Positions 1-8,666 of a DNA stretch of 64,000 bases are shown here, piece by piece. Where the stretch lies: the NCBI GenBank assembly GCA_003327425.1, contig QOQW01000005.1, positions 186,001 to 250,000 on the forward strand. The letters run 5' to 3'. The translations under genes and the position numbers were made by a program. The number at the start of each line of letters is the position of its first letter. Positions within the stretch are counted from its first letter, which is position 1. The DNA is from Candidatus Ozemibacter sibiricus. GTDB lineage: Bacteria > Muiribacteriota > Ozemobacteria > Ozemobacterales > Ozemobacteraceae. The notes beneath the pieces were generated by a model. It saw nothing but the letters and a program-made list of their open reading frames with translations, did no database searches and was not told the origin of the DNA.

Positions 1-947
1 AGGCGCACGAACTTCGCCTGGCGCAACGCGGGGATGAGCCGGAAGACCCGTTCCTGTTCGCCATGGACGAGGTTGGTCTGGCACCCGACCAGGTTGTACA
101 AGCTCGACAGCAGGTTGTCCTGGCGTAGTTGCAGCACGGCATAGGGGCGCCGCTTGGTGCGCGGATCGATCAGCCCCACCGGTTTGAACGGGCCGAACCG
201 CAACGCTTCGACCCCGGTCGCGGCGATCTGCTCGATGGGCTGGCAGGCGCAGAAGAACTGCTTGCGGGCCTCCTTCTCGAAGGCCGGCAGCTCGATCTTC
301 CTGGCCTTCAACAATTCCGCGACGAAGGTCTCGTATTCTTCCTTGGTCAGCGGACAGTTGATGTGGTCGCCCTTCGCCTCGGGATGGTAGCGGTCGGCCC
401 GGAAGGCATGGTTCAGGTCGATGCTGTCGGCCTCGACGATCGGGGCGATGGCGTCGAAGAACGACAGATGCTTGTGGCCGAACTTCTTGGCCAGGAACTG
501 CAGCATCGCCGGCGAGGTCAGGGGGCCGGTGGCGACGATGACCAGCCCTTCCTCGGGGATCGAGTCAGCCTCTTCGTTGATGAATTCGACCAGGCTGTGG
601 CCTTTGACATAGCGGGTGATCTCGCGGGCGAAGGCGTCGCGATCGACCGCCAGAGCATTGCCCGCCGGAACCCGGTATTTGTAGGCGGTGTCGAGGATGT
701 AGCTGCCGAAGGCCCGCAGTTCCTCTTTCAGCAGACCGGAGGCGCGATCCGGAAGGTTGCTGCCCAGGGAATTGCTGCAGACCAGCTCGGCCAGCAGGTC
801 GGTCTGGTGCGCTCCGGTCCCGACGCGCGGCCGCATCTCGTACAAGCGGACGGGAATGCCGCGGCGCACGAGCTGGAACGTCGCTTCGGTACCGGCCAGG
901 CCTCCTCCGATGATGGTGACGGGAGCAGGATTATTCTTCTTGGGCAC
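1..947 (-). CDS. trmFO: TrmFO, folate-dependent tRNA (uracil-54) methyltransferase, N-terminal part
   Basis: Cytoplasmic FAD enzyme that uses methylenetetrahydrofolate to make ribothymidine at tRNA position 54. About 315 residues are present; the C-terminus lies beyond the left edge. The N-terminal dinucleotide-binding loop reads TIIGGGLAGTEA (residues 11-22), and the conserved CSNSL segment holds Cys57, matching the family's catalytic cysteine. The stretch LRFGPFKPVGL and PYAVLQLRQDN are also family hallmarks. The start is a GTG at 947 with GAAGGAGGA just upstream. The start lies inside the end of topA (17-base overlap), so the two are probably translationally coupled. It is the last visible gene of the HEAT-dprA-smg-topA-trmFO run; topA-trmFO adjacency is common in bacteria. 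Confidence 0.93.
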   Translation of the reverse strand, partial: MPKKNNPAPVTIIGGGLAGTEATFQLVRRGIPVRLYEMRPRVGTGAHQTDLLAELVCSNSLGSNLPDRASGLLKEELRAFGSYILDTAYKYRVPAGNALAVDRDAFAREITRYVKGHSLVEFINEEADSIPEEGLVIVATGPLTSPAMLQFLAKKFGHKHLSFFDAIAPIVEADSIDLNHAFRADRYHPEAKGDHINCPLTKEEYETFVAELLKARKIELPAFEKEARKQFFCACQPIEQIAATGVEALRFGPFKPVGLIDPRTKRRPYAVLQLRQDNLLSSLYNLVGCQTNLVHGEQERVFRLIPALRQAKFVR

Positions 948-3297
948 CCGATCCTCCTTCTCCTGCGGCCATCCGACGATACTTGCAGGCCTTGTTGGAG
1001 CACTTGATGTGCTGGCCCAGTTTCTTGGTGGTGTGCCAGACCAGCGGGGCTTGACACTCGGGGCAGAGTTCGCCGGTGGGCTTTTCCCAGGTGGTCAGCA
1101 TGCAATCGGGATACCGGGAGCACCCATAGAAGACCCGGCGATTCCGCGACTTCTTGATGACCACCTGCCCGCCGCACCCGGGCAACGGACAGGCCACGCC
1201 CGCTGCCTGCACCAGGCGCCGGGTCGTCTTGCACTCGGGATACTTCGAGCAGGCCATGAACCGCCCGAACCGTCCGTTGCGGATGACCATCGGGGCGCCG
1301 CAGGTCTCGCAGGTCTGGTCGGTGGCCTCGACGGCGGGGCCGTTCTTTTCCTTGTACTCGTCGAGAATCTTGCGCAGGGCCACCGGACCGGTCGGGCTGC
1401 CCCCGGCGAACAGCAACAGGTCGTCGGGAATGTTCTCGGTCGAGCGGCAGGTGGGATACCCGGAGCAGGCCAGGAACTTGCCGGTGCGGCCGAGCTTGAC
1501 CAGCATGGGCTTGCCGCATTTCTCGCAGACGCAGTCGGACTGGACCTGCGCGCGCTCGAGCTCGGCATCGACCTTCTTGAGATCGGCCAGGAAGGGGGTG
1601 TAGAACTCCTGCAGCACCCGAACCCAATCCTTCTTGCCCTCTTCCACCTCGTCGAGTTCGCTTTCCATGCGGGCGGTGAAGCCGGGGTTGATGATGTCGC
1701 CGAAGCTGCCGGTCAGCACCTGCATGGCCAGGAAGGCCGCATCGGACGGGCGGAACCGGCCCTCCACCTTGCGCACATAGCCGCGCTGCTGGATCGTTTC
1801 GATGATCGTGGCGTAGGTGCTGGGCCGGCCGATCCCTTCCTTTTCGAGGGTCTTGATCAGGCTCGATTCGGAATAGCGGGGCGGCGGCGCGGTGAAGTTC
1901 TGCTTCTGATCGAGCCCCGCCAAGCTCACCCGCTCTCCTTCGGCCACCTCGGGCAGACGCTGTCGGCCCTCGTCGGTGGGCCCGGCCCCCTCGGCGAGGG
2001 CGTCGACCGGGGTGTCATCTTCGGAGTTGGTTTCGGAATACAGGCGGGTGAACCCGTCGAACAGCTGGGTGGTGCCGGTGGCTTGTAAAAGATGGGGCCC
2101 GGCGGCCAGATCGATGGTGACCACCTCGAACTGGGCCTCGGCCATCTGCGAGGCGACGAAGCGGCGCCAGATCAGGGTGTAGAGCTTGAGCGCCTCGGGT
2201 TTCAGGTAGGGGGCGAGGCGTTCGGGCGTGCGCTCGACCGAGGTGGGGCGGATCGCCTCGTGGGCGTCCTGGGCCCCTTTCTTGGTCTTGAAATAACGGG
2301 GCTGCGGCAGGGAATAGGCGGGCTCGAACGTGCGCGCGATGTAGTCGCGGGCGTCGGCCAGTCCTTCCGGCGAGATGCGGACGGAATCGGTGCGCATGTA
2401 GGTGATGAGGCCGACCGGGCCTTCCGCACCGATCTCGACACCTTCGTACAGCCGCTGGGCGATCGACATGGTGCGCTTGGACGTGAAGGAGAACCGCTGG
2501 GCCGCCTCCTGTTGCAGGGTGCTGGTGATGAAGGGCGGGGGCGGCGCCTGCTTGCGGGCTTTCTTGGTGACGGCGGCGACTTCGATGGTGGCGGCTTCGA
2601 TCTCGCTGGCGATCTGCCTGGCCGCCTCGGCGTTGCCGATGGCCGATTTGCGGCCATGGCTCTTGACCAGCCGGGCGGTGAAGGCCTTCTTGCTTCCCGC
2701 CTTGATCTGGGCGGTGATGGTCCAGAATTCTTCGGGCTGGAAGGCGAGGATCTCGCGTTCGCGTTCGCAGATGAACAGCACCGCCACCGACTGGACGCGG
2801 CCGGCCGACAGACCCAGGCTGACCTTCTTCCAGAGAAGGGGGGACAGGCGATAGCCGACGAGCCGGTCGAGGATGCGTCGCGACTGCTGGGCATTGACCA
2901 GATTGAGATTGATCGGCCGCGGGTGTTCGAGGGCCGCCAGCACATCATCGCGGGTGATCGAATTGAAGGTGACCCGGCAGGGGCTCATCGGGTCGATATT
3001 CAGCACATTGGCCAGGTGCCAGCTGATGGCTTCCCCTTCGCGATCGGGGTCGGGGGCCAAGTAGATGCGGTCGGCGTGGCGAGCCACCTGGCGCAGCCGA
3101 TGGATGACCTCCTCGCGGTCTGTCACCAGATGGAAGGCGGGCACGAACCCGCTGTCGGCATCGACCCCCAGGCGGGTTTCCAGCAGATCGATGACATGTC
3201 CCTTGCTGGCCTCGACGATGAAATCCTTGCCGAGGAACTTGGACAGGGTCTTGATCTTGCCGGGGGACTCGACGATGAGCAGATGTTTGGCTGACAT
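931..3297 (-). CDS. topA: DNA topoisomerase I (type IA)
   Basis: Relaxes negatively supercoiled DNA. The protein has 788 residues, somewhat shorter than E. coli TopA and typical of non-enteric forms. The toprim domain starts at LLIVESPGK near the N-terminus and has the metal-binding DPDREGE at residues 83-89. The active-site tyrosine is in GLITYMRTDS (Tyr300). Four C-terminal zinc-ribbon units follow from about residue 585, including CEKCGKP and CETCGAP; the third has the wider spacing CPLPGCGG and the fourth begins CPECQAP. The ATG at 3297 is preferred over a TTG or upstream codon because AGGAG lies eight bases before it. The gene lies downstream of dprA and smg and overlaps trmFO. Confidence 0.97.
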   Translation of the reverse strand: MSAKHLLIVESPGKIKTLSKFLGKDFIVEASKGHVIDLLETRLGVDADSGFVPAFHLVTDREEVIHRLRQVARHADRIYLAPDPDREGEAISWHLANVLNIDPMSPCRVTFNSITRDDVLAALEHPRPINLNLVNAQQSRRILDRLVGYRLSPLLWKKVSLGLSAGRVQSVAVLFICEREREILAFQPEEFWTITAQIKAGSKKAFTARLVKSHGRKSAIGNAEAARQIASEIEAATIEVAAVTKKARKQAPPPPFITSTLQQEAAQRFSFTSKRTMSIAQRLYEGVEIGAEGPVGLITYMRTDSVRISPEGLADARDYIARTFEPAYSLPQPRYFKTKKGAQDAHEAIRPTSVERTPERLAPYLKPEALKLYTLIWRRFVASQMAEAQFEVVTIDLAAGPHLLQATGTTQLFDGFTRLYSETNSEDDTPVDALAEGAGPTDEGRQRLPEVAEGERVSLAGLDQKQNFTAPPPRYSESSLIKTLEKEGIGRPSTYATIIETIQQRGYVRKVEGRFRPSDAAFLAMQVLTGSFGDIINPGFTARMESELDEVEEGKKDWVRVLQEFYTPFLADLKKVDAELERAQVQSDCVCEKCGKPMLVKLGRTGKFLACSGYPTCRSTENIPDDLLLFAGGSPTGPVALRKILDEYKEKNGPAVEATDQTCETCGAPMVIRNGRFGRFMACSKYPECKTTRRLVQAAGVACPLPGCGGQVVIKKSRNRRVFYGCSRYPDCMLTTWEKPTGELCPECQAPLVWHTTKKLGQHIKCSNKACKYRRMAAGEGGSGAQEE

Positions 3298-3361
3298 GGC
3301 GGCTCCTGGTGCGGCGAACACGGCCGGCCCGCCGAGGCCGGCGGGGCGGTCGCCGGACCGG

Positions 3362-3868
3362 TCAGTTGAGGAACTCGGGCTTGGGCACCCGATCGCTGAG
3401 GAAGGGCATCTCGCCCCGCCCAGGATGCGGATCAGTCATGTACAGGATGAGCCGCAGCCGGGAGGCGCCGACCTCGCGCAGGTCGTTCTTCCAGATGTAC
3501 TCGATCGCCCGCTCGAAATGCAGCGGGCTGATCTGGCCGCTCTCGAGCAGGGTCAGCAGCAGGTGCTGGGCGTCGGCGGTCAGCCGGATCGCCTCGGTGG
3601 CGTGCAGCTGCCGAATGCCGACGGTGCGCGGCTCGTCGCCCGGGTCGCTGCCCGTCGACGGCGGGGCCGCCGTCCCGACGCCGGTGTGGAGAGCCATCAG
3701 GTCGAGACAGCGCATGGCGGTGGCGATGTCTTCCGGCCGAAAGCCCTTCTGGACGAGCTTGTCGATGAGGGGGGAATCCTGTGGCGGCAGCGCGGCCGAA
3801 TCGCCCATGTTCTTGAGGAACAGGGTCATGATCTTCATGATCGTGGCCAGAGGGTTGTTGCTGTTCAT
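3362..3868 (-). CDS. smg: Smg/DUF494 family protein
   Basis: A 168-residue protein of unknown biochemical role. Resemblance to Smg (DUF494) is recognisable from the N-terminal MKIMTLFLKNMG segment, the LIDKLVQKGF-PEDI motif and the later GIRQLHATEA...LLLTLLESG pattern, in the same order as in E. coli Smg. Position supports this: smg lies between dprA and topA in many proteobacteria, exactly as here. The gene begins three bases after the dprA stop codon and precedes topA by 64 bases, so it is almost certainly in the same transcript. The middle (residues 65-80) has a Gly/Pro-rich stretch not seen in E. coli Smg. No catalytic motif is visible. Confidence 0.82.
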   Translation of the reverse strand: MNSNNPLATIMKIMTLFLKNMGDSAALPPQDSPLIDKLVQKGFRPEDIATAMRCLDLMALHTGVGTAAPPSTGSDPGDEPRTVGIRQLHATEAIRLTADAQHLLLTLLESGQISPLHFERAIEYIWKNDLREVGASRLRLILYMTDPHPGRGEMPFLSDRVPKPEFLN

Positions 3869-3871
3869 GGG

Positions 3872-5008
3872 TCACCTCCCCAAAGGGGTCTTGGTCTTGG
3901 ATTGGAAATGGTTGCCCGGGAGCTTGACCAGGGCGTCGCGCATCTCGAGCGTGAGCAGGAGGGAAAACAGGCGATCCCGGCTCCAGCGGCCGTCGAGCAG
4001 GAGACGGTCGAGGGGGACGGGCTCATCGGCGATGGCCGACAGCAGGGCCCATTCGTCATCGTCGAATTTTTGGTCGGCGTGGTCGACGGGGTCGGTGGCG
4101 GGCGCAGGGCGGGCCGGCAGCAGGTGGGCATAATGGGCGATCAGGTCGTCGGGGCGGGCCACCACCTGGGCGCCTTCCTGCAGGAGGGCGATGGTGCCTT
4201 CGGCGGCCCGCGAGCGGATCGAGCCGGGAATGGCGAAGACATCGCGGTTCTGTTCGGCGGCGAGGCGGGCGGTGATCAGCGAACCGCTGCGGGCGCTGGC
4301 TTCGACGACGAGCGTGCCGTGGCAGAGGCCGGCGATGATCCGGTTGCGCACGGGGAAATGCCAGGGCCGGGCGATGGTGCCGGGCGGGTATTCGGAAACC
4401 AGCGCCCCGCGCTGCAGGATGCGCTCACGGACCCGCCGATTGCCGGTCGGATAGACGACGTCGGGGCCGCTGCCCAGGACGGCGAGGGTGAGGCCGTCGG
4501 CGTCGAGGGCGCCGAGGTGGGCGAAGGTGTCGATGCCCAGCGCCAGTCCGCTGACGATGACGAAGCCGGCGGCCGCCAGCGCGTGGGCGAAGTCGCGCGC
4601 GATGTCGAAGCCGAGCTGCGTGCCCTGGCGGGCCCCGACGATGGCCAGGCAGGGCCGGTCGGGCGGCGGCAGGGTGCCCTTGATGAACAGCACCACGGGC
4701 GAATCGGGAATCTGTCGCAGGAGGGGCGGATAGTCGTCGTCGGTGAACCGGACCAGCCGCACCCCCGTGCGGTCGAGCAGGTCGGGCGCGCACAGCGGCG
4801 CCGCCCGCGGCGCCTGCTCGAGGAACCGGCGCAGGCGGGCCGTGGTCCAGCCCGGGACGCGGGCCAGTTCCTCGGGACGGGCGGCGAACACCCGCTCGGG
4901 CGACCCGAATTCCTTGATCAGGCCGGCCTTGATGGTGTCGCCGAGCCAGGTGAGGCCGGCCAGGCGCAGCCAGGGCAGGCGCGGATCGCGGGCAGCCGGA
5001 TCAGCCAT
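3872..5008 (-). CDS. dprA: DNA-processing protein DprA
   Basis: Binds incoming single-stranded DNA and loads RecA in natural transformation; also found in non-competent species. The 378-residue protein shows the Rossmann-like core: AIVGARQGTQLG, then VSGLALGIDTFAH, SEYPPGT, and FPVRNRIIAGL followed by VVEASARSGSLITA. A short N-terminal helix-hairpin-like region and a C-terminal winged-helix-like region (DEWALLSAIADEPVPLDRLL) flank it. The start at 5008 is chosen because it overlaps the stop of the upstream HEAT gene by eight bases (coupled translation); a longer reading frame extends into that gene without support. No comEC or comF homologue is visible in the window, so competence cannot be inferred. 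Confidence 0.95.
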   Translation of the reverse strand: MADPAARDPRLPWLRLAGLTWLGDTIKAGLIKEFGSPERVFAARPEELARVPGWTTARLRRFLEQAPRAAPLCAPDLLDRTGVRLVRFTDDDYPPLLRQIPDSPVVLFIKGTLPPPDRPCLAIVGARQGTQLGFDIARDFAHALAAAGFVIVSGLALGIDTFAHLGALDADGLTLAVLGSGPDVVYPTGNRRVRERILQRGALVSEYPPGTIARPWHFPVRNRIIAGLCHGTLVVEASARSGSLITARLAAEQNRDVFAIPGSIRSRAAEGTIALLQEGAQVVARPDDLIAHYAHLLPARPAPATDPVDHADQKFDDDEWALLSAIADEPVPLDRLLLDGRWSRDRLFSLLLTLEMRDALVKLPGNHFQSKTKTPLGR

Positions 5009-7319
5009 CCGAGAGGGGCTCCTGGGGATTGCGGATGCGCTTGATGACCTTCTGGCACCAGAACACCGTCGTTTCGTCCTTGCCATTCATCGCTTCGGTG
5101 AGGATCGGAATGATCGGCAGGCCGACCCCGGCCAGGGCCTCGGCGGCCAGCGCCCGCACGGCGGCCGCTTCGTGCTTGAACAGCGCGATGAAGGCCTGCG
5201 GCAGCTTCTGGGCCAGCACCACCAGCTGTCGCTTGGCGACCCGGGTTTCCCGCTCATCCTTGCAGCGGTTCAGGTGGTCCATCAGGATCTGGATGCTCTC
5301 GACCCGGCCATGCGCGCCCAGCGCGGTCAAGGCGGCGGTTCGCACGTGGTAGGACCGGTCGTTGAGGGCGCCCGCCAGCACGCTCTGCGCCTTGAGGCCG
5401 GGGAAGACCCCCAGGGCTTCGGCCGCCGCCTGGCGCACCTTCTCTTCGGGATCTTCCAAGAGGATGATGAGCAGGTCGATGCCGCGCTCCTCCCGCAGTT
5501 CGCCGAGGGCGATCGCGGCATTGCGGCGGAGCATGCGATCATCGCTCTCGACGCAATCCTTCAAGGTGTCGAAGACCTTGGGGCCCAGGTTCTGGAAGGC
5601 CTTCACGATGTTGCGGTGGACCTCGGAGTTGCGATCGGACAACCCCCGGATGAGCGGGATGATGGCCCGCGGATCGCCGATGCGGCCCAGCGAGATGGCG
5701 GCGTAGGTGCGCACCCACTCGTTGTCATCGCGCAGCCCGGTGATCAGGATGTCGGTCGACTCGCTGCGGCCGATCAGCCCGAGGGCCTGGCAGGCGCACA
5801 GGCGCAGCTCGGGATCGCCGGTGCGCAGGCATTCATGGATCGCCTCGAGGTGCTGCGCCCCGGTCTGCTCGATGACCTGGCCCATCCAGTAGCGGATGTC
5901 CTCGTTGTCGTTGGCCAGGTTGCGCAGCATCTGCTCGACGCTGAGGTGCTCGAGCTTGCAGATGCTGGTGAAGGCGGCTTTGCGGACGCTCCAGGAGGGG
6001 TCGCACAGGGCCTTGACCAGGTCGCGCATGACCTCGGGACTGCTCGACGAGCCCAGGGCCTTGGCTGCGAAGAACCGGATGTTCTTGTTCTTGTCTTGCA
6101 GCGCCCGCACCAGGTAGGGCATGCCCGCCTCGCCGATGGATTCGAGGATGCGGGTCACCCAGTACCGCACATCGTCGTTGGGGCTTTTCAGCGCCTCGGC
6201 GATGCGGTCGACGCCTTTCTCGCCGATCTCGGCCAGGGCGTAGGCGCAGCTGCGCCGCACGTTCCAGTCGGGGTTCGACAACCCCTCGATCAGGACCGGC
6301 ACCGCCTTGGGACTGCCGATCTCGCCGAGGGTGGCGGCGGCGAAGCTGAGGATGGGGGCCTTGCCCGTCTTGAACAGCCGCATCAACGGCTCGACGACCC
6401 GGGCCCCGATCTTGGTCAAGCCTTTGCGGATGACGTAGCGCTGGTTGTCGTCGACCGCCTCGACATAGGCGAACAGCCGGGCCATCGCCTTGTCGCCGCA
6501 CCGGACCAGCGCCGTCAGGCAGCCGTCCCGGATGTCTTCGTTCGTGTCTTTCAGGGATTCGATCATCAGATCGAAGGCGTTCTCGCCGATCTCGGCGAGG
6601 GCGGTCATCGCGCTCTTGCGGATCGTCCAGTCGGGGTCGGCCAGGCTGTCGATGAGCACCTTGATGACCCGGCGGTCGCCCGATTCGCCGAGGGCGGCGG
6701 CGATGACGTAGCGCAGCTGCTTGTCGCCGGTGCGCAGCGCCTCGAGCAGGATCTTCTGCGCTTTCGGCCCCAGCTTGCCCAGGCACTTGATCGCCCAGAA
6801 CCGGGCGTCTTCGTCGACCGAGCGGGTCACCACCTGCTCGATCATCGGAATGACCTCGTCGCCGTATTTGACCAGCGCTTCCGAGGCGGCCTTGCGCACG
6901 GCCCACCGCTCATCGCCCAGGGCGCGGATCAGGGCCATGATGCCCTGCGGCTCGCGGATCTCGCCCAGCGCCATGGCGGCGAAATGCCGCACATCGGGAT
7001 TCGGGCTCTTGAGCGCCCGCAGGATGGCCGGCGCCCCCTTCGACCCCATGCGGGTCAAGACCTGCAGCGCCCAGTGCTGGATGTCTTCGTTGTAGGAATT
7101 GAGCGCCGCCGACAGCCAGGGCAGCGCTGCCTCCTGGAAGGTCAGCAGGCAGTCGGCGGCGGTCTTGCGCACGATCCAGTGCTCATCGCCGAGGGCATTG
7201 ATCAAGAACTGCAGCACCGCATCTTCCCGCACGCGGCTGATCTCGAGCAGCAGCTCGAGTTTCTTGTCTTTGCTGGCCCGCTGGAACGATTCGATCAGTT
7301 TCTGGGTATAGGGATCCAT
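5001..7319 (-). CDS. HEAT-repeat (PBS-lyase-like) protein
   Basis: A 772-residue protein built almost entirely of tandem HEAT-like repeats of about 31 residues, roughly twenty in all, with signatures such as DERWAVRKAASEAL, DPDWTIRKSAMTAL and NPDWNVRRSCAYAL. There is no signal peptide or transmembrane segment, so it is a cytoplasmic solenoid scaffold or a regulator of another protein. No phycobiliprotein-lyase function is implied outside phototrophs. It is the first gene of the run with dprA, smg, topA and trmFO and overlaps dprA by eight bases, which suggests a link to DNA processing, but that is inference. There is no Shine-Dalgarno sequence before ATG 7319; the promoter lies so close that the mRNA would be nearly leaderless. 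Confidence 0.9.
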   Translation of the reverse strand: MDPYTQKLIESFQRASKDKKLELLLEISRVREDAVLQFLINALGDEHWIVRKTAADCLLTFQEAALPWLSAALNSYNEDIQHWALQVLTRMGSKGAPAILRALKSPNPDVRHFAAMALGEIREPQGIMALIRALGDERWAVRKAASEALVKYGDEVIPMIEQVVTRSVDEDARFWAIKCLGKLGPKAQKILLEALRTGDKQLRYVIAAALGESGDRRVIKVLIDSLADPDWTIRKSAMTALAEIGENAFDLMIESLKDTNEDIRDGCLTALVRCGDKAMARLFAYVEAVDDNQRYVIRKGLTKIGARVVEPLMRLFKTGKAPILSFAAATLGEIGSPKAVPVLIEGLSNPDWNVRRSCAYALAEIGEKGVDRIAEALKSPNDDVRYWVTRILESIGEAGMPYLVRALQDKNKNIRFFAAKALGSSSSPEVMRDLVKALCDPSWSVRKAAFTSICKLEHLSVEQMLRNLANDNEDIRYWMGQVIEQTGAQHLEAIHECLRTGDPELRLCACQALGLIGRSESTDILITGLRDDNEWVRTYAAISLGRIGDPRAIIPLIRGLSDRNSEVHRNIVKAFQNLGPKVFDTLKDCVESDDRMLRRNAAIALGELREERGIDLLIILLEDPEEKVRQAAAEALGVFPGLKAQSVLAGALNDRSYHVRTAALTALGAHGRVESIQILMDHLNRCKDERETRVAKRQLVVLAQKLPQAFIALFKHEAAAVRALAAEALAGVGLPIIPILTEAMNGKDETTVFWCQKVIKRIRNPQEPLSDG

Positions 7320-7330
7320 AGGCGACTCTA

Positions 7331-7359
7331 TTTATACTGAGGCGACCCAGGCAAGTCAA
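7331..7359 (-). promoter_or_regulatory. Sigma-70-type promoter of the HEAT-dprA-smg-topA-trmFO run
   Basis: On the minus strand, TTGACT (7354-7359) and TATAAA (7331-7336) are separated by exactly 17 bases. The expected transcription start is about 7324, only some five bases before the ATG at 7319, which has no ribosome-binding site. Confidence 0.75.
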
Positions 7360-7423
7360 CGGAAATCATCGGAGGGCCGAACCATAGACCAGAACAACCG
7401 TCTTGGGGGTGTCTGGGGCCTGC

Positions 7424-8662
7424 TCAGGGCTTGCCTGGGCTACCGGCCTGCGAGGGAGAGGCGGTGGGCGCGGTCGGTTCGGTCTCGGAGATCTCGACGT
7501 TGACCTGGGCCGGCAGCAATTCCAGCGCTTCGATCGTCTGGGGAAGGGTGGGTGGGCAGGTCAGAGGAACGGTGTAGGTGCCGGGTTTCATGTCCCGCAC
7601 GTCCAGAACCAGAGCGAGATCGGCCGGACGGATCCGGTTCAGGTCTTCCACCAGGCCCTTGAGGACCAGAGTATAGCTCGAGGGGGTGACCATGCAGTGC
7701 TGGTTGGGGGAGTTGCGCACTTTGAGCGGCAACCCGGGGAAGGGGCGGGTCACCGGGGTGACGGCGAGCGCCACCTGGACCAGCACGGTCGGGGTGCCGA
7801 GAATGCGGATGCTCTCCTGGGGAGGGCGCAGGAGGGCCACCACTTCGGAGCTGGCCACCAACGTCGACAGATCGATGGGCAGGGCGGTGATGGTCTCGAC
7901 CTGCTTCAGCACCCGGGGCGGTCCGCTGATGGTGACTTCGGCCGGCGTGACGGTGAACCGATCGAGACGCAGCCCCTCGGGCGGCTTGTTGATGAAAGTG
8001 GGCGAGGCGACCGGCACCGTGCGCGTCGGATACCCCTCTTTGACCAGGATGTCGACCGTGACCCGCTCGGGCGTGATGGTGATCGGCTCGCGGATCTCGC
8101 CGTTGGCGGTGGTCAAGACGACCTTGGCGTTTTCCGACACCGAATTCTTGACATCCTGCAGGAGGATCGAGACCTTCGCACCTGTGATCCGGTCCATGAC
8201 TTGAGGGGGCGCCTCCACCCTGACCCGTCGGTGGTTGAGCACGGGAGGTTCGGCGATATACCCTTCGGCGGTCTGCCCGAGCACTTCAGGAACGATCTCG
8301 AATTCCCGCTCCTGCAGTTGTTCGATCTGCACCACCACCTGGTTGGGGCGCACCGATACGAGGCTCATGCCAGGCGGGAAATTGACCCGCACGGGCACCT
8401 GCACCCGACCGGGGCGGATGTTGAGCAGGTCGATCCAGGGCTGGGCCGCGTTGGGCCCCGCCAGGATGAAATCGCGGCGGGTGCCGTCCAGGGTGATCTC
8501 GACTTCTTCAGTCTCGAGGGTGACGCGGGTCAGGCTCGCCTTGTTGCGGATCTCGATCGTGCCCTTGAAGTTGCGGCGGGCGTGCGGGGAGAGGATCAGG
8601 TTGACGTAGATCCAGAGCAGCGAGCCGAGGATGAGCGAGACGAGCTTCAGGTTGAGGCGCAT
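7424..8662 (-). CDS. cdaR: YbbR-domain protein CdaR, regulator of diadenylate cyclase
   Basis: A 412-residue protein with an N-terminal membrane anchor (LVSLILGSLLWIYVNLIL) followed by four YbbR-type extracytoplasmic beta domains, the first two starting near residues 33 and 130 (for example VEITLDGTRRDF). CdaR proteins bind and tune the membrane diadenylate cyclase CdaA. The gene starts four bases after the cdaA stop codon, which supports this. A Pro/Ser/Thr-rich tail of about 25 residues (TEPTAPTASPSQAGS) ends the protein. In Firmicutes cdaA-cdaR is usually followed by glmM; glmM is not seen here, and the run ends at this gene. Confidence 0.88.
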   Translation of the reverse strand: MRLNLKLVSLILGSLLWIYVNLILSPHARRNFKGTIEIRNKASLTRVTLETEEVEITLDGTRRDFILAGPNAAQPWIDLLNIRPGRVQVPVRVNFPPGMSLVSVRPNQVVVQIEQLQEREFEIVPEVLGQTAEGYIAEPPVLNHRRVRVEAPPQVMDRITGAKVSILLQDVKNSVSENAKVVLTTANGEIREPITITPERVTVDILVKEGYPTRTVPVASPTFINKPPEGLRLDRFTVTPAEVTISGPPRVLKQVETITALPIDLSTLVASSEVVALLRPPQESIRILGTPTVLVQVALAVTPVTRPFPGLPLKVRNSPNQHCMVTPSSYTLVLKGLVEDLNRIRPADLALVLDVRDMKPGTYTVPLTCPPTLPQTIEALELLPAQVNVEISETEPTAPTASPSQAGSPGKP

Positions 8663-8666
8663 GGCG

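Noticed and set aside
757-7340. Very long open frames on the plus strand opposite topA, dprA and the HEAT gene.
   Set aside because: They are antisense to clear conserved genes, are rich in Gly/Gln/Arg repeats with no motif, and are expected in G+C-rich DNA.
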